From contig JAEEVC010000011.1 of the NCBI GenBank assembly GCA_016287075.1, positions 25,936 to 89,935 on the forward strand: DNA of 64,000 bases. Direction: 5' to 3'. The notes below the pieces were generated by a model. It was given only the letters and a program-made list of their open reading frames with translations. It made no database searches and was not told the DNA's origin. Numbering within the stretch: the stretch's first letter is position 1; the number at the start of each line of letters is the position of its first letter. The position numbers and the translations under genes were made by a program. Source of the stretch: Bacteroidales bacterium. Its GTDB lineage: Bacteria; Bacteroidota; Bacteroidia; Bacteroidales; UBA932. Shown here one piece after another: positions 1 through 8,732 of the stretch.

Positions 1-376
1 TTTCATCTCCGCTGACTTTATCAATAACGACAGTACTTGGATAAACAGCATAGAATTTTGTTTCCGCAGCATCTGCCGCATCGATCGTTCCCTTGAATGT
101 AGCTGTTGTCATACCCTCTCCGGATATCAGTACAAAGTCATCATATTGATTTCTCGAAGTAGCAGCCATGACGCGGATTCTATCGGCTCCCGACCACTTT
201 ACATTATAGATTCTATCTTCTCCTGATGCAGCAATATAAGTTCTGGTCTCGGGTGAAGAAACGGTAAAAACCTTTTCAATCCTATCTTGCTGATTGTTTT
301 GATTCACTTCCTCCTGCTTGACACAGGCAACCAGTGCAAGCGACGGAATGATTACAGATAACAGTACTTTCTTCAT
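1..376 (-). CDS. Fimbrillin-like surface lipoprotein, 5' part only
   Basis: The 3' end of the gene lies beyond base 1. About 125 residues are visible. They begin with a lipoprotein signal (MKKVLLSVIIPSLALVAC), so the protein is probably lipidated and exported. The following stretch (TVSSPETRTYIA..., then a KWSGADRIRV segment and TFKGTID) resembles the N-terminal domain of FimA/Mfa-type fimbrillins, in which a Thr/Arg-rich strand is cut by a protease before pilus assembly; that is inference. The start is decided by a clear Shine-Dalgarno-like AGGAGG 8-10 bases upstream, unusual in this window, which overlaps the stop of the preceding microprotein gene. Base composition is visibly richer in A and T than in the pectin operon next to it, suggesting a separate origin. 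It could also be another Ig-like surface adhesin. Confidence 0.6.
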   Translation of the reverse strand, partial: MKKVLLSVIIPSLALVACVKQEEVNQNNQQDRIEKVFTVSSPETRTYIAASGEDRIYNVKWSGADRIRVMAATSRNQYDDFVLISGEGMTTATFKGTIDAADAAETKFYAVYPSTVVIDKVSGDE

Positions 377-389
377 GATTGATACCTCC

Positions 390-563
390 TTAATTCCAAA
401 TTGTACTTGAAGAGTAGTCAATCTCCTCCAAATCTGTGGTAGTCGAATTGCCCGTTTCACCATCACTCAAAATCAGGAAACCGCATTCCATGTCAACCCG
501 GATTTCTTCGGCCTCGGGGGCCTCGTAGGGCCTCACGGCCCGGTGTGTTGTTTTCATGTTCAT
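390..563 (-). CDS. 57-residue acidic microprotein upstream of the fimbrillin-like gene
   Basis: The frame opens with MNMKTTHRAVRPYEAPEAEE and ends DYSSSTIWN. It has no signal peptide, is acidic in its second half and contains one Cys. Short proteins of this shape (basic start, a Pro-rich patch, then a Ser/Thr-rich tail) are often found just before surface-adhesin genes in Bacteroidales; their function is unknown. The stop codon overlaps the ribosome binding site of the fimbrillin-like gene at 376, so translation may be coupled. Only 18 bases separate it from the end of uxaA, so it might be read from the pectin operon or from a promoter inside uxaA. A second ATG at 557 could be the start instead. 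Confidence 0.5.
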   Translation of the reverse strand: MNMKTTHRAVRPYEAPEAEEIRVDMECGFLILSDGETGNSTTTDLEEIDYSSSTIWN

Positions 564-581
564 TCTGTTGGTGTCTATTCG

Positions 582-2060
582 TCAAAGCGTGACGCCCGTC
601 TTGAAGATGGCGAGCTCACGGTAGCCGTTCTGCTCGGTGCGGACCGGGGCGCCGGAGGCGGCGGCGAGGACCGCGTCGATGAAGCGGGCGGAGACTTCCG
701 CCATCGGCGCATCCTCGGCGAGGACGCCGGCGTTGAAGTCGATCCAGCCCGGTTTGGCGGTCGCAAGAGCGGTGTTCGTCGCGATCTTCATCGTCGGGAC
801 GAAACTGCCGAAGGGGGTGCCGCGGCCGGTGGTGAACAGGACGAGCTGGCAGCCGGAGGCACCGAGGGCCGTGGAGGCCACAAGGTCGTTGCCCGGCGCG
901 CTGAGGAGGTTCAAGCCCTTGACTGACAGGCGTTCCCCGTACCGAAGGACGCCGCGGACGATGGACTTGCCGCACTTCTGGGTGCAGCCGAGGGACTTCT
1001 CCTCGAGGGTGGAGATCCCGCCCGCCTTGTTTCCCGGGGACGGGTTCTCATAGACCGGCATTCCCTGCCGGATGAAATATTCCTTGAAATCGTTGATGAG
1101 GCCGACGGTCTTCTCGAAGGTCGCCGTGTCCTGGCAACGGTTCATCAGCAGCGTCTCCGCACCGAACATCTCCGGGACCTCGGTCAGGACCGTGGTACCT
1201 CCCTGGGAGACGATCCAATCGGAGAACACGCCGAGCAGCGGATTCGCCGTGATGCCGGAAAGGCCGTCGGAGCCGCCGCATTTGAGGCCGACGCGCAGCT
1301 CGCTGACGGGAACATCCTCCCGCTCGTCCTTCGAGACGACGGCGAAGATGTCCCGCAGCTGCCGGAGGCCGTATTCGACCTCGTCTTCGACCTTCTGGGA
1401 TACATACATGCGCACGCGCGCCGGATCGACCGGTCCGACCAGTTCGCGGAAAGCGTCCAGCTGGTTGTTCTCGCAGCCGAGGCTGATCACCAGGACGCCG
1501 CCCGCATTGGGATGGTGGACCATGTCCGCGAGGATGGTGCGGGTGTTTTCATGGTCGCCGCCGAGCTGGGAACAGCCGTAGTTGTGGGGGAAGGCGACAA
1601 TCGCGTCGACACTCCCCATCCGGCCGGCCACCTCGCTGCGGAAGCGCTCGGCGATCTTTTCGGCGATGCCGTTGACGCAGCCCACCGTCGGGAGGATCCA
1701 GATCTGGTTCCGGACCCCGACCTGGCCGTCCGCCCGCCGGAAGCCGCGGAAGGTCCGCCGCTCCGCCGCCGGGGCGATCTCGACGAGGGAGGGGTCGTAC
1801 CGGTAGTCGAGGAGTCCCTCGAGGTTGGTTTTGATGCAGCTGTGGTCGACCAGGGTGCCGGCCGCCGCGTCCCGGGTCACATGCCCGATCGGGAAGCCGT
1901 ACTTGATGACGTCCTCGCCCGCGGACAGGTCCCGCAGGACCACCTTGTGGCCCCGCGGAATGTCCGTACCGAGCACGACGCCTTCGACCGTTTCACCCGC
2001 CCGGAGGTCCTGCAGGGCCACCGCGACGTTGTCGGAAGGGTTGATCTTGATGTATCTCAT
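582..2060 (-). CDS. uxaA: Altronate dehydratase
   Basis: UxaA removes water from D-altronate to give 2-keto-3-deoxygluconate in the cytoplasm, the third step of galacturonate catabolism. The 492-residue product has the usual length, with a SAF-type N-terminal domain (about 1-90, starting MRYIKINPSDNVAVAL) and the large dehydratase domain after it, including NYGCSQLGGDHENT, KCGGSDGLSG and CTQKCGKS segments with conserved cysteines. I placed the start at the ATG before RYIKINPS; the frame is open further upstream but that extension resembles nothing. It is the last gene of the pectin operon, 51 bases after uxaC. The tagaturonate reductase (UxaB) that would link UxaC to UxaA is not in the window. 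Confidence 0.93.
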   Translation of the reverse strand: MRYIKINPSDNVAVALQDLRAGETVEGVVLGTDIPRGHKVVLRDLSAGEDVIKYGFPIGHVTRDAAAGTLVDHSCIKTNLEGLLDYRYDPSLVEIAPAAERRTFRGFRRADGQVGVRNQIWILPTVGCVNGIAEKIAERFRSEVAGRMGSVDAIVAFPHNYGCSQLGGDHENTRTILADMVHHPNAGGVLVISLGCENNQLDAFRELVGPVDPARVRMYVSQKVEDEVEYGLRQLRDIFAVVSKDEREDVPVSELRVGLKCGGSDGLSGITANPLLGVFSDWIVSQGGTTVLTEVPEMFGAETLLMNRCQDTATFEKTVGLINDFKEYFIRQGMPVYENPSPGNKAGGISTLEEKSLGCTQKCGKSIVRGVLRYGERLSVKGLNLLSAPGNDLVASTALGASGCQLVLFTTGRGTPFGSFVPTMKIATNTALATAKPGWIDFNAGVLAEDAPMAEVSARFIDAVLAAASGAPVRTEQNGYRELAIFKTGVTL

Positions 2061-2111
2061 CTGGATTGAGGAAGGGCTGCGCTCTCTTGAAAAGAGCACA
2101 GGCCTTCCATA

Positions 2112-3527
2112 TTAAAAGTTAAAGTAATTCCTGGCGTTGTTGTAGCAGATATCCTCGACCATCTGTCCGATGAAATCGAGTTCGGAAGCGGGCAGCTTGC
2201 CGTTTTCCACATCCGCGCCGATCACGTCGCAGAGGATGCGGCGGAAGTATTCGTGGCGCGGGTAGCTGATGAAGCTGCGGCTGTCCGTGAGCATGCCGAC
2301 GAAGCGGCTGAAAAGGCCGAGGGTCGAGAGGGCGTTCATCTGCTTGCGCATGCCGTCCTCCTGGTCCAGGAACCACCAGCCGGATCCGAACTGCATCTTG
2401 CCCGGGAAGGTCCCGTCGTTGAAGGTGTAGGCCATGGTCATCATGACCTCGTTGTCCTTCGGGTTGAGGCAGTAGAGGATGGTCTTCGCGAGCCGGTCCT
2501 CCGCCGCGAGCCGGTCGAAGAACTTGTGGCCGGCGGCGGCCGTCGGCAGGTCGTGGATGGCGTCGTAGCCCGTGTCCGGGCCGATGGCCTTGAACATCTT
2601 GGAGTTGTTGTTGCGGATCGCGCCCACATGGAACTGCTGGGCCCAGCCGGCCTCGGCGTCCATGACCGCCATATCGTGGAGGAAGGCGCTGCGGAACTTG
2701 TCCAGTTCGCGGGGCCCCGGGGCGATGCCCATGAGGACCTTCTTGAAGATGATCTCGATCTCAATCTCCTTGTAGTCAGCGGCATAGAAGGTCTCCAGAC
2801 CATGGTCGGAGAGCTTGCAGCCGTTGGCGGCGAAGAAGTCGTGCCGGATCTTCAGGGCCTCGATGAGGTCGGCGTAGGAGTCGATCTCCTTGCCGGCGGC
2901 GGCACCGAGCTGCCCGAGATAGGCCTTGTAGGCCTCGGGGTTCTCGATCGCCATCGCCTTGTCCGGACGCCAGGCCGGGATGACGCGGGTGCCGAAGGGC
3001 TTCGCCGCGATCATCTTGTGGTAGCGCAGGTCGTCGGCCGGATCGTCCGTCGTGCAGACGACCTCGACATTGAAGCGGCGGATGAGCGCCTGGCCGCGGA
3101 ACGGGTCCGTGGCGAGCTTGGCGTTGCATTCGTCGAAGATCTCCCGCGCCGTCGCCGGGCAGAGCAGCTTGTCGATGCCGAAAACGCGGCTCAGTTCCAG
3201 GTGGGTCCAGTGGTAGAGGGGGTTCCGCATCGTGTACGGGACCGTCTCCGCCCATTTCTCGAAGGTCTCCCAGGGGGTCTTGCAACCCCCTGTGAGATAG
3301 TCTTCGCTGACTCCGTTCGCCCGCATCGCGCGCCACTTGTAGTGGTCACCGTAGTGGCCGTCCACCAGCCAGAGCTGGGTGATGTCGCGGAACTGGATGT
3401 TCTCGGCGATCTGCTGCGGCACGAGGTGGCAGTGGTAGTCGATGATGGGCATTTTGGATGCATGCTCGTGATACAGCCGCCGGGCCGTCTCCGTCTGCAG
3501 CATGAAGTTGTCGTTGATGAAGCTCAT
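2112..3527 (-). CDS. uxaC: Uronate (glucuronate/galacturonate) isomerase
   Basis: UxaC converts D-galacturonate to D-tagaturonate (and D-glucuronate to D-fructuronate) in the cytoplasm. The 471 residues match the family length. The N-terminal part has the IIDYHCHLVPQQIAEN metal-site segment; NVEVVCTTDDPADDL and the C-terminal SRSFISYPRHEYFRR segment are typical of this amidohydrolase-fold family. It lies 6 bases after the surface lipoprotein gene, so a cytoplasmic catabolic step is built into the same transcript as the pectin-degrading enzymes. Galacturonate released by the GH28 enzyme is the expected substrate. Confidence 0.95.
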   Translation of the reverse strand: MSFINDNFMLQTETARRLYHEHASKMPIIDYHCHLVPQQIAENIQFRDITQLWLVDGHYGDHYKWRAMRANGVSEDYLTGGCKTPWETFEKWAETVPYTMRNPLYHWTHLELSRVFGIDKLLCPATAREIFDECNAKLATDPFRGQALIRRFNVEVVCTTDDPADDLRYHKMIAAKPFGTRVIPAWRPDKAMAIENPEAYKAYLGQLGAAAGKEIDSYADLIEALKIRHDFFAANGCKLSDHGLETFYAADYKEIEIEIIFKKVLMGIAPGPRELDKFRSAFLHDMAVMDAEAGWAQQFHVGAIRNNNSKMFKAIGPDTGYDAIHDLPTAAAGHKFFDRLAAEDRLAKTILYCLNPKDNEVMMTMAYTFNDGTFPGKMQFGSGWWFLDQEDGMRKQMNALSTLGLFSRFVGMLTDSRSFISYPRHEYFRRILCDVIGADVENGKLPASELDFIGQMVEDICYNNARNYFNF

Positions 3528-3533
3528 TTCCTG

Positions 3534-6500
3534 CTATTTGCTATGGAATTCAATCTTGTAGAAACGGAGTCCGTTGGTATCGGGATAGATGCTCACCTGG
3601 CCGGGTTCCACCTCGAAGGCATACTCCTGCGGGGCGTTGGAAGCCGGAGCGGGCGTCGCACCGAGCTGGACGGCACCGGTCGCGTCGATGACGGCCGGAC
3701 GGCGGTCGTCCGTAGCCGCGCTGCCGCCGGTGTTCGAGGCCAGGACGGTCACGGTACCGGCCGACTGCACGGTGAAGGTGAACACACGGTCCGTGGCAGA
3801 GCCCTTTCCGCCCGCCTGGATGTAGGTGTATTCCACTTCATTGATGGTCGCGGTATTCCACTTGCTCTTGGCCGTGGAGGTCCAGGTCAGGCCTTCGACC
3901 GTGGAGACCCAGTTCGTGATATCGGCGTTCTTGGCCCCCTTGGCGGCGAGTTCCGCCTGCCAGTCGGCCATCGAGAAATCCCAGACATAGTCTTCCTTCG
4001 GGGTCTCGCCGCCCGTCGTGTAGGAATAGGTGTACTCGGCCTTGTAGAAGCGGAGGGCGTTCCCCGTGCAGTAGATGTACACGTCGCCTTCCATCACGCT
4101 GAACTCGCACTCGGCCTGGGTTCCGCCGGACGGGACGCCGCCCGCGACGGAAGTCTCCACGCCGTTCTGGTTGACGGTGACGAAACGGTCCAGTGCCTCG
4201 CTGCCGCCGGTGTTGGAAGCCCAGACCTTCAGGGTGCCCTGACCCGGAGCGGTGAACTTCATGTACCGGTCCTCGAGCGTACCCTTGCCGCCCCACTGGA
4301 AGAAGGTCGTATTGTATTTCGACTTCGCCGTGGAAACGATCGTCAGGTTGTCGTAGGTGAGGTTCCAGTTCGTGATGTCGGTGTTCGCAGCGCCGTACCG
4401 GCCGAATTCCTGCTGCCAGTCCGAAGACGAGAAATCCCAGGTCCAGGTCACCGTGACGGTCTCGCCGCCGGCGGAGGCCTTCGGCTGGATCGCGAAGGCG
4501 GCGGAACCGGCTTCGGACTTGGTGTAATAGATGTCGCCTTCGGCCGGGTTGGCCGTCACCGTGAAGGTGTAGAGGCCGGCCTTGAGGGCGGCAATGTCCT
4601 CGGCAGCAACGGTGTAGCTGAGTTCCGTCTGCGGCGCTGCGGCGCGCTTGTTGAACACGACCACGTAGTCCGCGGCATTCGGGACCGCCTCCCAGCTCAC
4701 CGTGACGGCGGTCTCGTCGCCCTCGGTCAGGGTGACGGGCTCGACCACGGGCTTCGGGGTGGCAAGCACCTTGTTGCCGGCGAGCACGTCGGCGGACCAG
4801 GCGAGTTTCGTCAGGCTGACCGGACCGGTGGCATGGATCATGATGGTCCCCTCACCGGCGACGGCCGGGACGACGATCTTCTGGATGCCGGGATTCGCAG
4901 CGGACGCGACCGCGCCGCCGAGCACGGAATAACCGTTGTCATCCAGCAGGCCGAAGACCACGCTGCTGCCGGTCTTCCCGGGATCGGCGACCTCGAAGTC
5001 GATGGAGCCGGCCTGGTTCACCTTGAAGGAGAGGAAAGCGTCCGTAGGGACACCCTTGCGGTTGAGTTCGGAAGCCACCGTGAAGTTGATGGCGCCGTCG
5101 GCATTGACCGGATACGCCTCGGAGGCGGTGATGAGGAGGCCGTCGCGGACCATCTGCTTCTTCACGTTGCCGGCGAAGAGGCGGGCGTCCTTGAAGTCCC
5201 ACACATGCGGGGCGGCCGTGACTTCCTGGGTCAGGTCTTCCGGCTCCTCGACGAAGGCGTTCCACCACTTGGCGGCACCGACCTTCTTCTCGGCGAGGGC
5301 TTCGTTCGCCAGCTGGAAGAAGTTGCCCTTGCCGTTGTAGCACGGGTCGGCTTCCAGGACGGTCATCTTCGCATCCTGGGCGGAGCACTGCTTGAAGAAG
5401 TCCTTGCCGTGGATGTAGATGTAGTTGTCGGCCGCATTCAGCGTGTTCGGCATCAGGGTCGCCGCGTTGGCGTTGAACAGGTGGGAGCGGAGCGTCGCCG
5501 CCTCCGGGTTGGCGTCCTCCTCATAGAGGAAGAGGTTCTTCTTGAAGGAGAACTCGTTCACCTGGGAGCGGAAGGCGAAGATGCCGCGGCAGTTCGAGTT
5601 GTCGAAGTTGGCGATGTTCTTGACGGTGTTGTTGTCGAAGACGACGTCGCCGCAGGTCAGGCCGGCATCGACGCGGAAGAGCGTGCGGACACCGTCGTAG
5701 ATGGTGTTGTTGACCAGCGTGATCTTATTGACCGTGAAGGTCTTGCGGACGTCGAAGCAGTCGCCGCCGCCACCGGAGATGTCAAACATGTCGCAGCCTT
5801 CCATCGCGAACTCGCCGAGGGTCATCGCGTCGGCGTTGTTGTCGTAGAAGAGGCCGGCGGTGTAGTTGTGGATGGCGCAGTTCACGAGCTTGATGCTGCC
5901 CACGCTGAGTTCGCCGCCGTTGTGTTCGAAGATGCGGGAATAGGTGCCGGCTCCGTCGAAATCGACGCCCTCGAAGTAGAAGTCGCCGCCGGTGTAGTCG
6001 GTACCGATCTTGATGTCGCAGATGATCACCGGGCGGTTGCCGTCGGCATCCGTCTCACCGAAGACCTGGCTGCCCTTGACGGGCTTGGTGCTGCCGATCT
6101 CATACGGGCTGCCCGCGAGGGTCAGATAGACCGGAGTGCCGCTGAGGATCGCATCCTTCAGCGCATCCTTGTCGGAAACGCGCGTGAGGGATCCGGCGTT
6201 CGGAAGGGTCCATACGGTCGCAGCACCGCGGCTCGCGCTCTTGAAGAAGAGCACGACGTCGTACTCGGTCGAGGCCTTGAGGCCAGGAACGGTCGCCCCG
6301 GCTTTCGTCTTGTCGCTGTCGGAAAGGGTGTACACGACAGGGTCGCCGCCCGCAACGGGCCTGGCCTCGATGCGGTCAACTTCCAGATAATCGGATACTT
6401 CCTTGGACCAGGACAGGGAGATGCTCCCCTCCGTCTTGCCGGTCACCTTCATATAAAGGTTGTCCTTGACCGCATAGGTCTTGAAGCTGCCGTCATAGAC

Positions 6501-6869
6501 GGCCCAGTTGGAGCTTTCGCGGCCTTCGGCCAGGGCCTGGACCTTGAAATAGTACGTGGCGTCGGCATCGACCCGCTTCACATAGGGAACCCGGGCGGCC
6601 TCGATGGTCTCGTCGAGGTATTTCTGCGTCATTGCCTCGTCAGTGTAGACCACGAGGTTGAACTGGTCGGCGTCCTTGTTGACGTCCCAGCTGAAGGTCA
6701 CCTCATCCCCCTTCGCCGCGTTGACGCGGGCGTTGAGGTTCAGGGGTTCCAGGCAGCGCTTGAGGGAGAGCGAGGTCACTTCGTCGAACTCCTTGTTCTG
6801 GCAGGAGGCCAGCGCCATGGCGCCGGCAAGGACGAGGAACGCGGTTTTGATGATATTCTTGTATTTCAT
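3534..6869 (-). CDS. Surface lipoprotein with fibronectin III, beta-helix and duplicated C-terminal modules (DUF4957/DUF5123 type)
   Basis: A 1,111-residue lipoprotein (lipobox near residue 23, ALASC). After the signal come one or two fibronectin type III-like units (about 35-220). Next is a right-handed beta-helix section (about 225-530) of short repeats around D, N and G residues, as in the DUF4957/DUF5123 proteins of pectin loci. A further fibronectin-like stretch lies around 700-800. The last 330 residues are two copies of one module, each starting with W-D-F-S and containing D-I-T-N-W, S-T-A-K-S-K and A-S-N-T-G-G. No catalytic residues of a known lyase family stand out. Placed just after SusD, it most likely serves as an extra glycan-binding protein at the cell surface; weak pectate lyase activity cannot be excluded. 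Confidence 0.75.
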   Translation of the reverse strand: MKYKNIIKTAFLVLAGAMALASCQNKEFDEVTSLSLKRCLEPLNLNARVNAAKGDEVTFSWDVNKDADQFNLVVYTDEAMTQKYLDETIEAARVPYVKRVDADATYYFKVQALAEGRESSNWAVYDGSFKTYAVKDNLYMKVTGKTEGSISLSWSKEVSDYLEVDRIEARPVAGGDPVVYTLSDSDKTKAGATVPGLKASTEYDVVLFFKSASRGAATVWTLPNAGSLTRVSDKDALKDAILSGTPVYLTLAGSPYEIGSTKPVKGSQVFGETDADGNRPVIICDIKIGTDYTGGDFYFEGVDFDGAGTYSRIFEHNGGELSVGSIKLVNCAIHNYTAGLFYDNNADAMTLGEFAMEGCDMFDISGGGGDCFDVRKTFTVNKITLVNNTIYDGVRTLFRVDAGLTCGDVVFDNNTVKNIANFDNSNCRGIFAFRSQVNEFSFKKNLFLYEEDANPEAATLRSHLFNANAATLMPNTLNAADNYIYIHGKDFFKQCSAQDAKMTVLEADPCYNGKGNFFQLANEALAEKKVGAAKWWNAFVEEPEDLTQEVTAAPHVWDFKDARLFAGNVKKQMVRDGLLITASEAYPVNADGAINFTVASELNRKGVPTDAFLSFKVNQAGSIDFEVADPGKTGSSVVFGLLDDNGYSVLGGAVASAANPGIQKIVVPAVAGEGTIMIHATGPVSLTKLAWSADVLAGNKVLATPKPVVEPVTLTEGDETAVTVSWEAVPNAADYVVVFNKRAAAPQTELSYTVAAEDIAALKAGLYTFTVTANPAEGDIYYTKSEAGSAAFAIQPKASAGGETVTVTWTWDFSSSDWQQEFGRYGAANTDITNWNLTYDNLTIVSTAKSKYNTTFFQWGGKGTLEDRYMKFTAPGQGTLKVWASNTGGSEALDRFVTVNQNGVETSVAGGVPSGGTQAECEFSVMEGDVYIYCTGNALRFYKAEYTYSYTTGGETPKEDYVWDFSMADWQAELAAKGAKNADITNWVSTVEGLTWTSTAKSKWNTATINEVEYTYIQAGGKGSATDRVFTFTVQSAGTVTVLASNTGGSAATDDRRPAVIDATGAVQLGATPAPASNAPQEYAFEVEPGQVSIYPDTNGLRFYKIEFHSK

Positions 6870-6884
6870 AACGCTTGCTTCGGA

Positions 6885-8726
6885 TTAAGGATTGTCATAA
6901 CCGTAATCGTTCTGGAGGTAGCCCTGGCTGTTGGTGATGCTGTCGAAGAAAATCGGCCAGAACATGTGCTGCTCGGGATCCGCCATGTAGATGCCGTTGA
7001 TCCGGTCGTCGTACAGGCCGGTCTCGACACCCTTGTTGTCCACCGTCTTGGTGATGTATTCACCCTTCTTCTCCCAGTCGCCGGAGGGCTTGAGGGTCTC
7101 GCCGCGGTGCAGGCCGTAGATGGTGAATTCGGACGGATCGTCGGTGATTTGGAAATAGATGTCGCCGCTCATGTAGTCGTACGGGGCCTTCAGGTCGCGG
7201 AGCTTGAACATCTCGGCCTTGGCCTCGTCCATCTTGCTCTTGAGCAGTCCCCAGCGGATCAGGTCGCCCTTGCGGAGCATCTCGCCACAGAACTCGAAGG
7301 CGCGCTCGTCGACGATGGCGTTGAACATCGCTTCCTTGGAGGAAATGCCGTTCACATAGGTCTCGGCGGCCTCTTCGTGGCCCTTGAAGGCGCGTTCGCG
7401 CACCGGGCGGAAGTAGCCCTTGGCGGCGTTGAGGTCGCCCAGTTCGTTGGCGATTTCCGCGGCCATGAGGAGGATGTCAGCGTAGCGCATGACCACCGGC
7501 TTGGCGCCGTCTTCGGTCTGGTTGCCGTCGTAAGGATGCTTGACCATCCAGTCGTAACGGTATTTGCCGAAATACCACTTGGCGATGCCGGCGGGCTCGA
7601 AGGTGTCGTCCGCGTTGATCTTCCAGTTGACGCAGGTGATGTCCCGGCGGACATCCTGTTCGTCGTACTGGAACCAGAAGGTCGGGACCGGGCCGGTGTC
7701 ACCGCCGCGGCTCGCGCCGTTGGTGTAGGAGGATCCGTCGGAACGGACGGCAAACGCATAGTTCCAACGTCCGCGGCTGTCGCTGAACGGAATGACGTAG
7801 AGGGTCTCGAAAGCGGGACCGGCCGTCATGTTGTCGAAGTTGTTGAAGTTGCGCCAGTACTGTTCGAAATCCTCGAGGGAGGCCTTTCCGATGGCGTTTT
7901 CAAGATGGGTCAGCGCACGGCGGTAGAGTTTGTCGACGGTAAGGTCGGGGTCGCTGGAGACGCGGTTCGTACCCACGTCGCCCGTGCCGATGGCATCGTC
8001 CGCGGGACGCTGGGCCTTGCCGGCGGCCGCGAGGGCGATCCGTGCGAAGAGGCCTTCCGCGAACACCTTGTTGACGCGGTCGGTCCGGCTGGTCGCCGCC
8101 GTCTCGCCCGGGTTCGGGAGGTGCGGGATCGCCTCGTCGAGGTCATTGAGGATCTGCTTGAAGATGACGTCGCGGTTGGACTTGGCCATGTAGATGGTCT
8201 CGCCGGAAACGGACGAGAAGCGGGCGGGAACGTCGCCCCAGGTCTTGACGAGGTCATAGTAAATCATCGCGCGGAGCGTCTTCACCTCGGCGAGCAGGTA
8301 GGCCATGTCGGGCTTGTTCTCCACGTCACCATAGGCCTGCAGGCCCTCGATGGCGAGGTTGGCACGCTCGATCGCCTGGTACATGCGCGGGAACGGGCCG
8401 TCCTTGAGGTTGAGTTCCGAGTTGTTCGGAGCGATGGCGTAGTTGGAGACCTGGGTCTTCACTTCCGTCGGCTTGAAGGTGTTGTACCACTCGATGTCGG
8501 TATTGAAACCGTAGTACATCAGGAAGCGGTTGCGGTAGGAGTTGTTCTCGGCGAAGATTTCGCTGACGCCGAGGACGGCGTTCTCCGCCAGGCCATAGTT
8601 CGAGAAGACCGTGGACTGCTCGTAGGTCGAAGGGGATTCGGTGTCGAGGAAACGGTCGCAGGAGACGGTCAGCGCGGCAGCGGCCGCGATGCCGAGGATA
8701 TATGCAAAAATCTTTTTCATGTCCAT
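6885..8726 (-). CDS. SusD/RagB-family outer-membrane lipoprotein of the pectin locus
   Basis: SusD proteins sit on the outer leaflet as the lid of the SusC channel and bind oligosaccharides. The 613-residue product starts with a lipoprotein signal (ALTVSC) followed by DRFLDTESPSTYEQ, as usual for the family. The alpha-helical TPR-like body follows, with the common AEVKTLRAMIYYDLVKTWGDVP segment and a C-terminal region with RYADILLMAAEIANELG and ERAFEFCGEMLRKGDLIRWG. The stop lies 15 bases before the next gene and the start 6 bases after susC. An in-frame ATG two codons in (8720) is equally good. The likely ligand is a homogalacturonan oligosaccharide, judged only from the neighbouring enzymes. 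Confidence 0.95.
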   Translation of the reverse strand: MDMKKIFAYILGIAAAAALTVSCDRFLDTESPSTYEQSTVFSNYGLAENAVLGVSEIFAENNSYRNRFLMYYGFNTDIEWYNTFKPTEVKTQVSNYAIAPNNSELNLKDGPFPRMYQAIERANLAIEGLQAYGDVENKPDMAYLLAEVKTLRAMIYYDLVKTWGDVPARFSSVSGETIYMAKSNRDVIFKQILNDLDEAIPHLPNPGETAATSRTDRVNKVFAEGLFARIALAAAGKAQRPADDAIGTGDVGTNRVSSDPDLTVDKLYRRALTHLENAIGKASLEDFEQYWRNFNNFDNMTAGPAFETLYVIPFSDSRGRWNYAFAVRSDGSSYTNGASRGGDTGPVPTFWFQYDEQDVRRDITCVNWKINADDTFEPAGIAKWYFGKYRYDWMVKHPYDGNQTEDGAKPVVMRYADILLMAAEIANELGDLNAAKGYFRPVRERAFKGHEEAAETYVNGISSKEAMFNAIVDERAFEFCGEMLRKGDLIRWGLLKSKMDEAKAEMFKLRDLKAPYDYMSGDIYFQITDDPSEFTIYGLHRGETLKPSGDWEKKGEYITKTVDNKGVETGLYDDRINGIYMADPEQHMFWPIFFDSITNSQGYLQNDYGYDNP

Positions 8727-8732
8727 AGCAGC

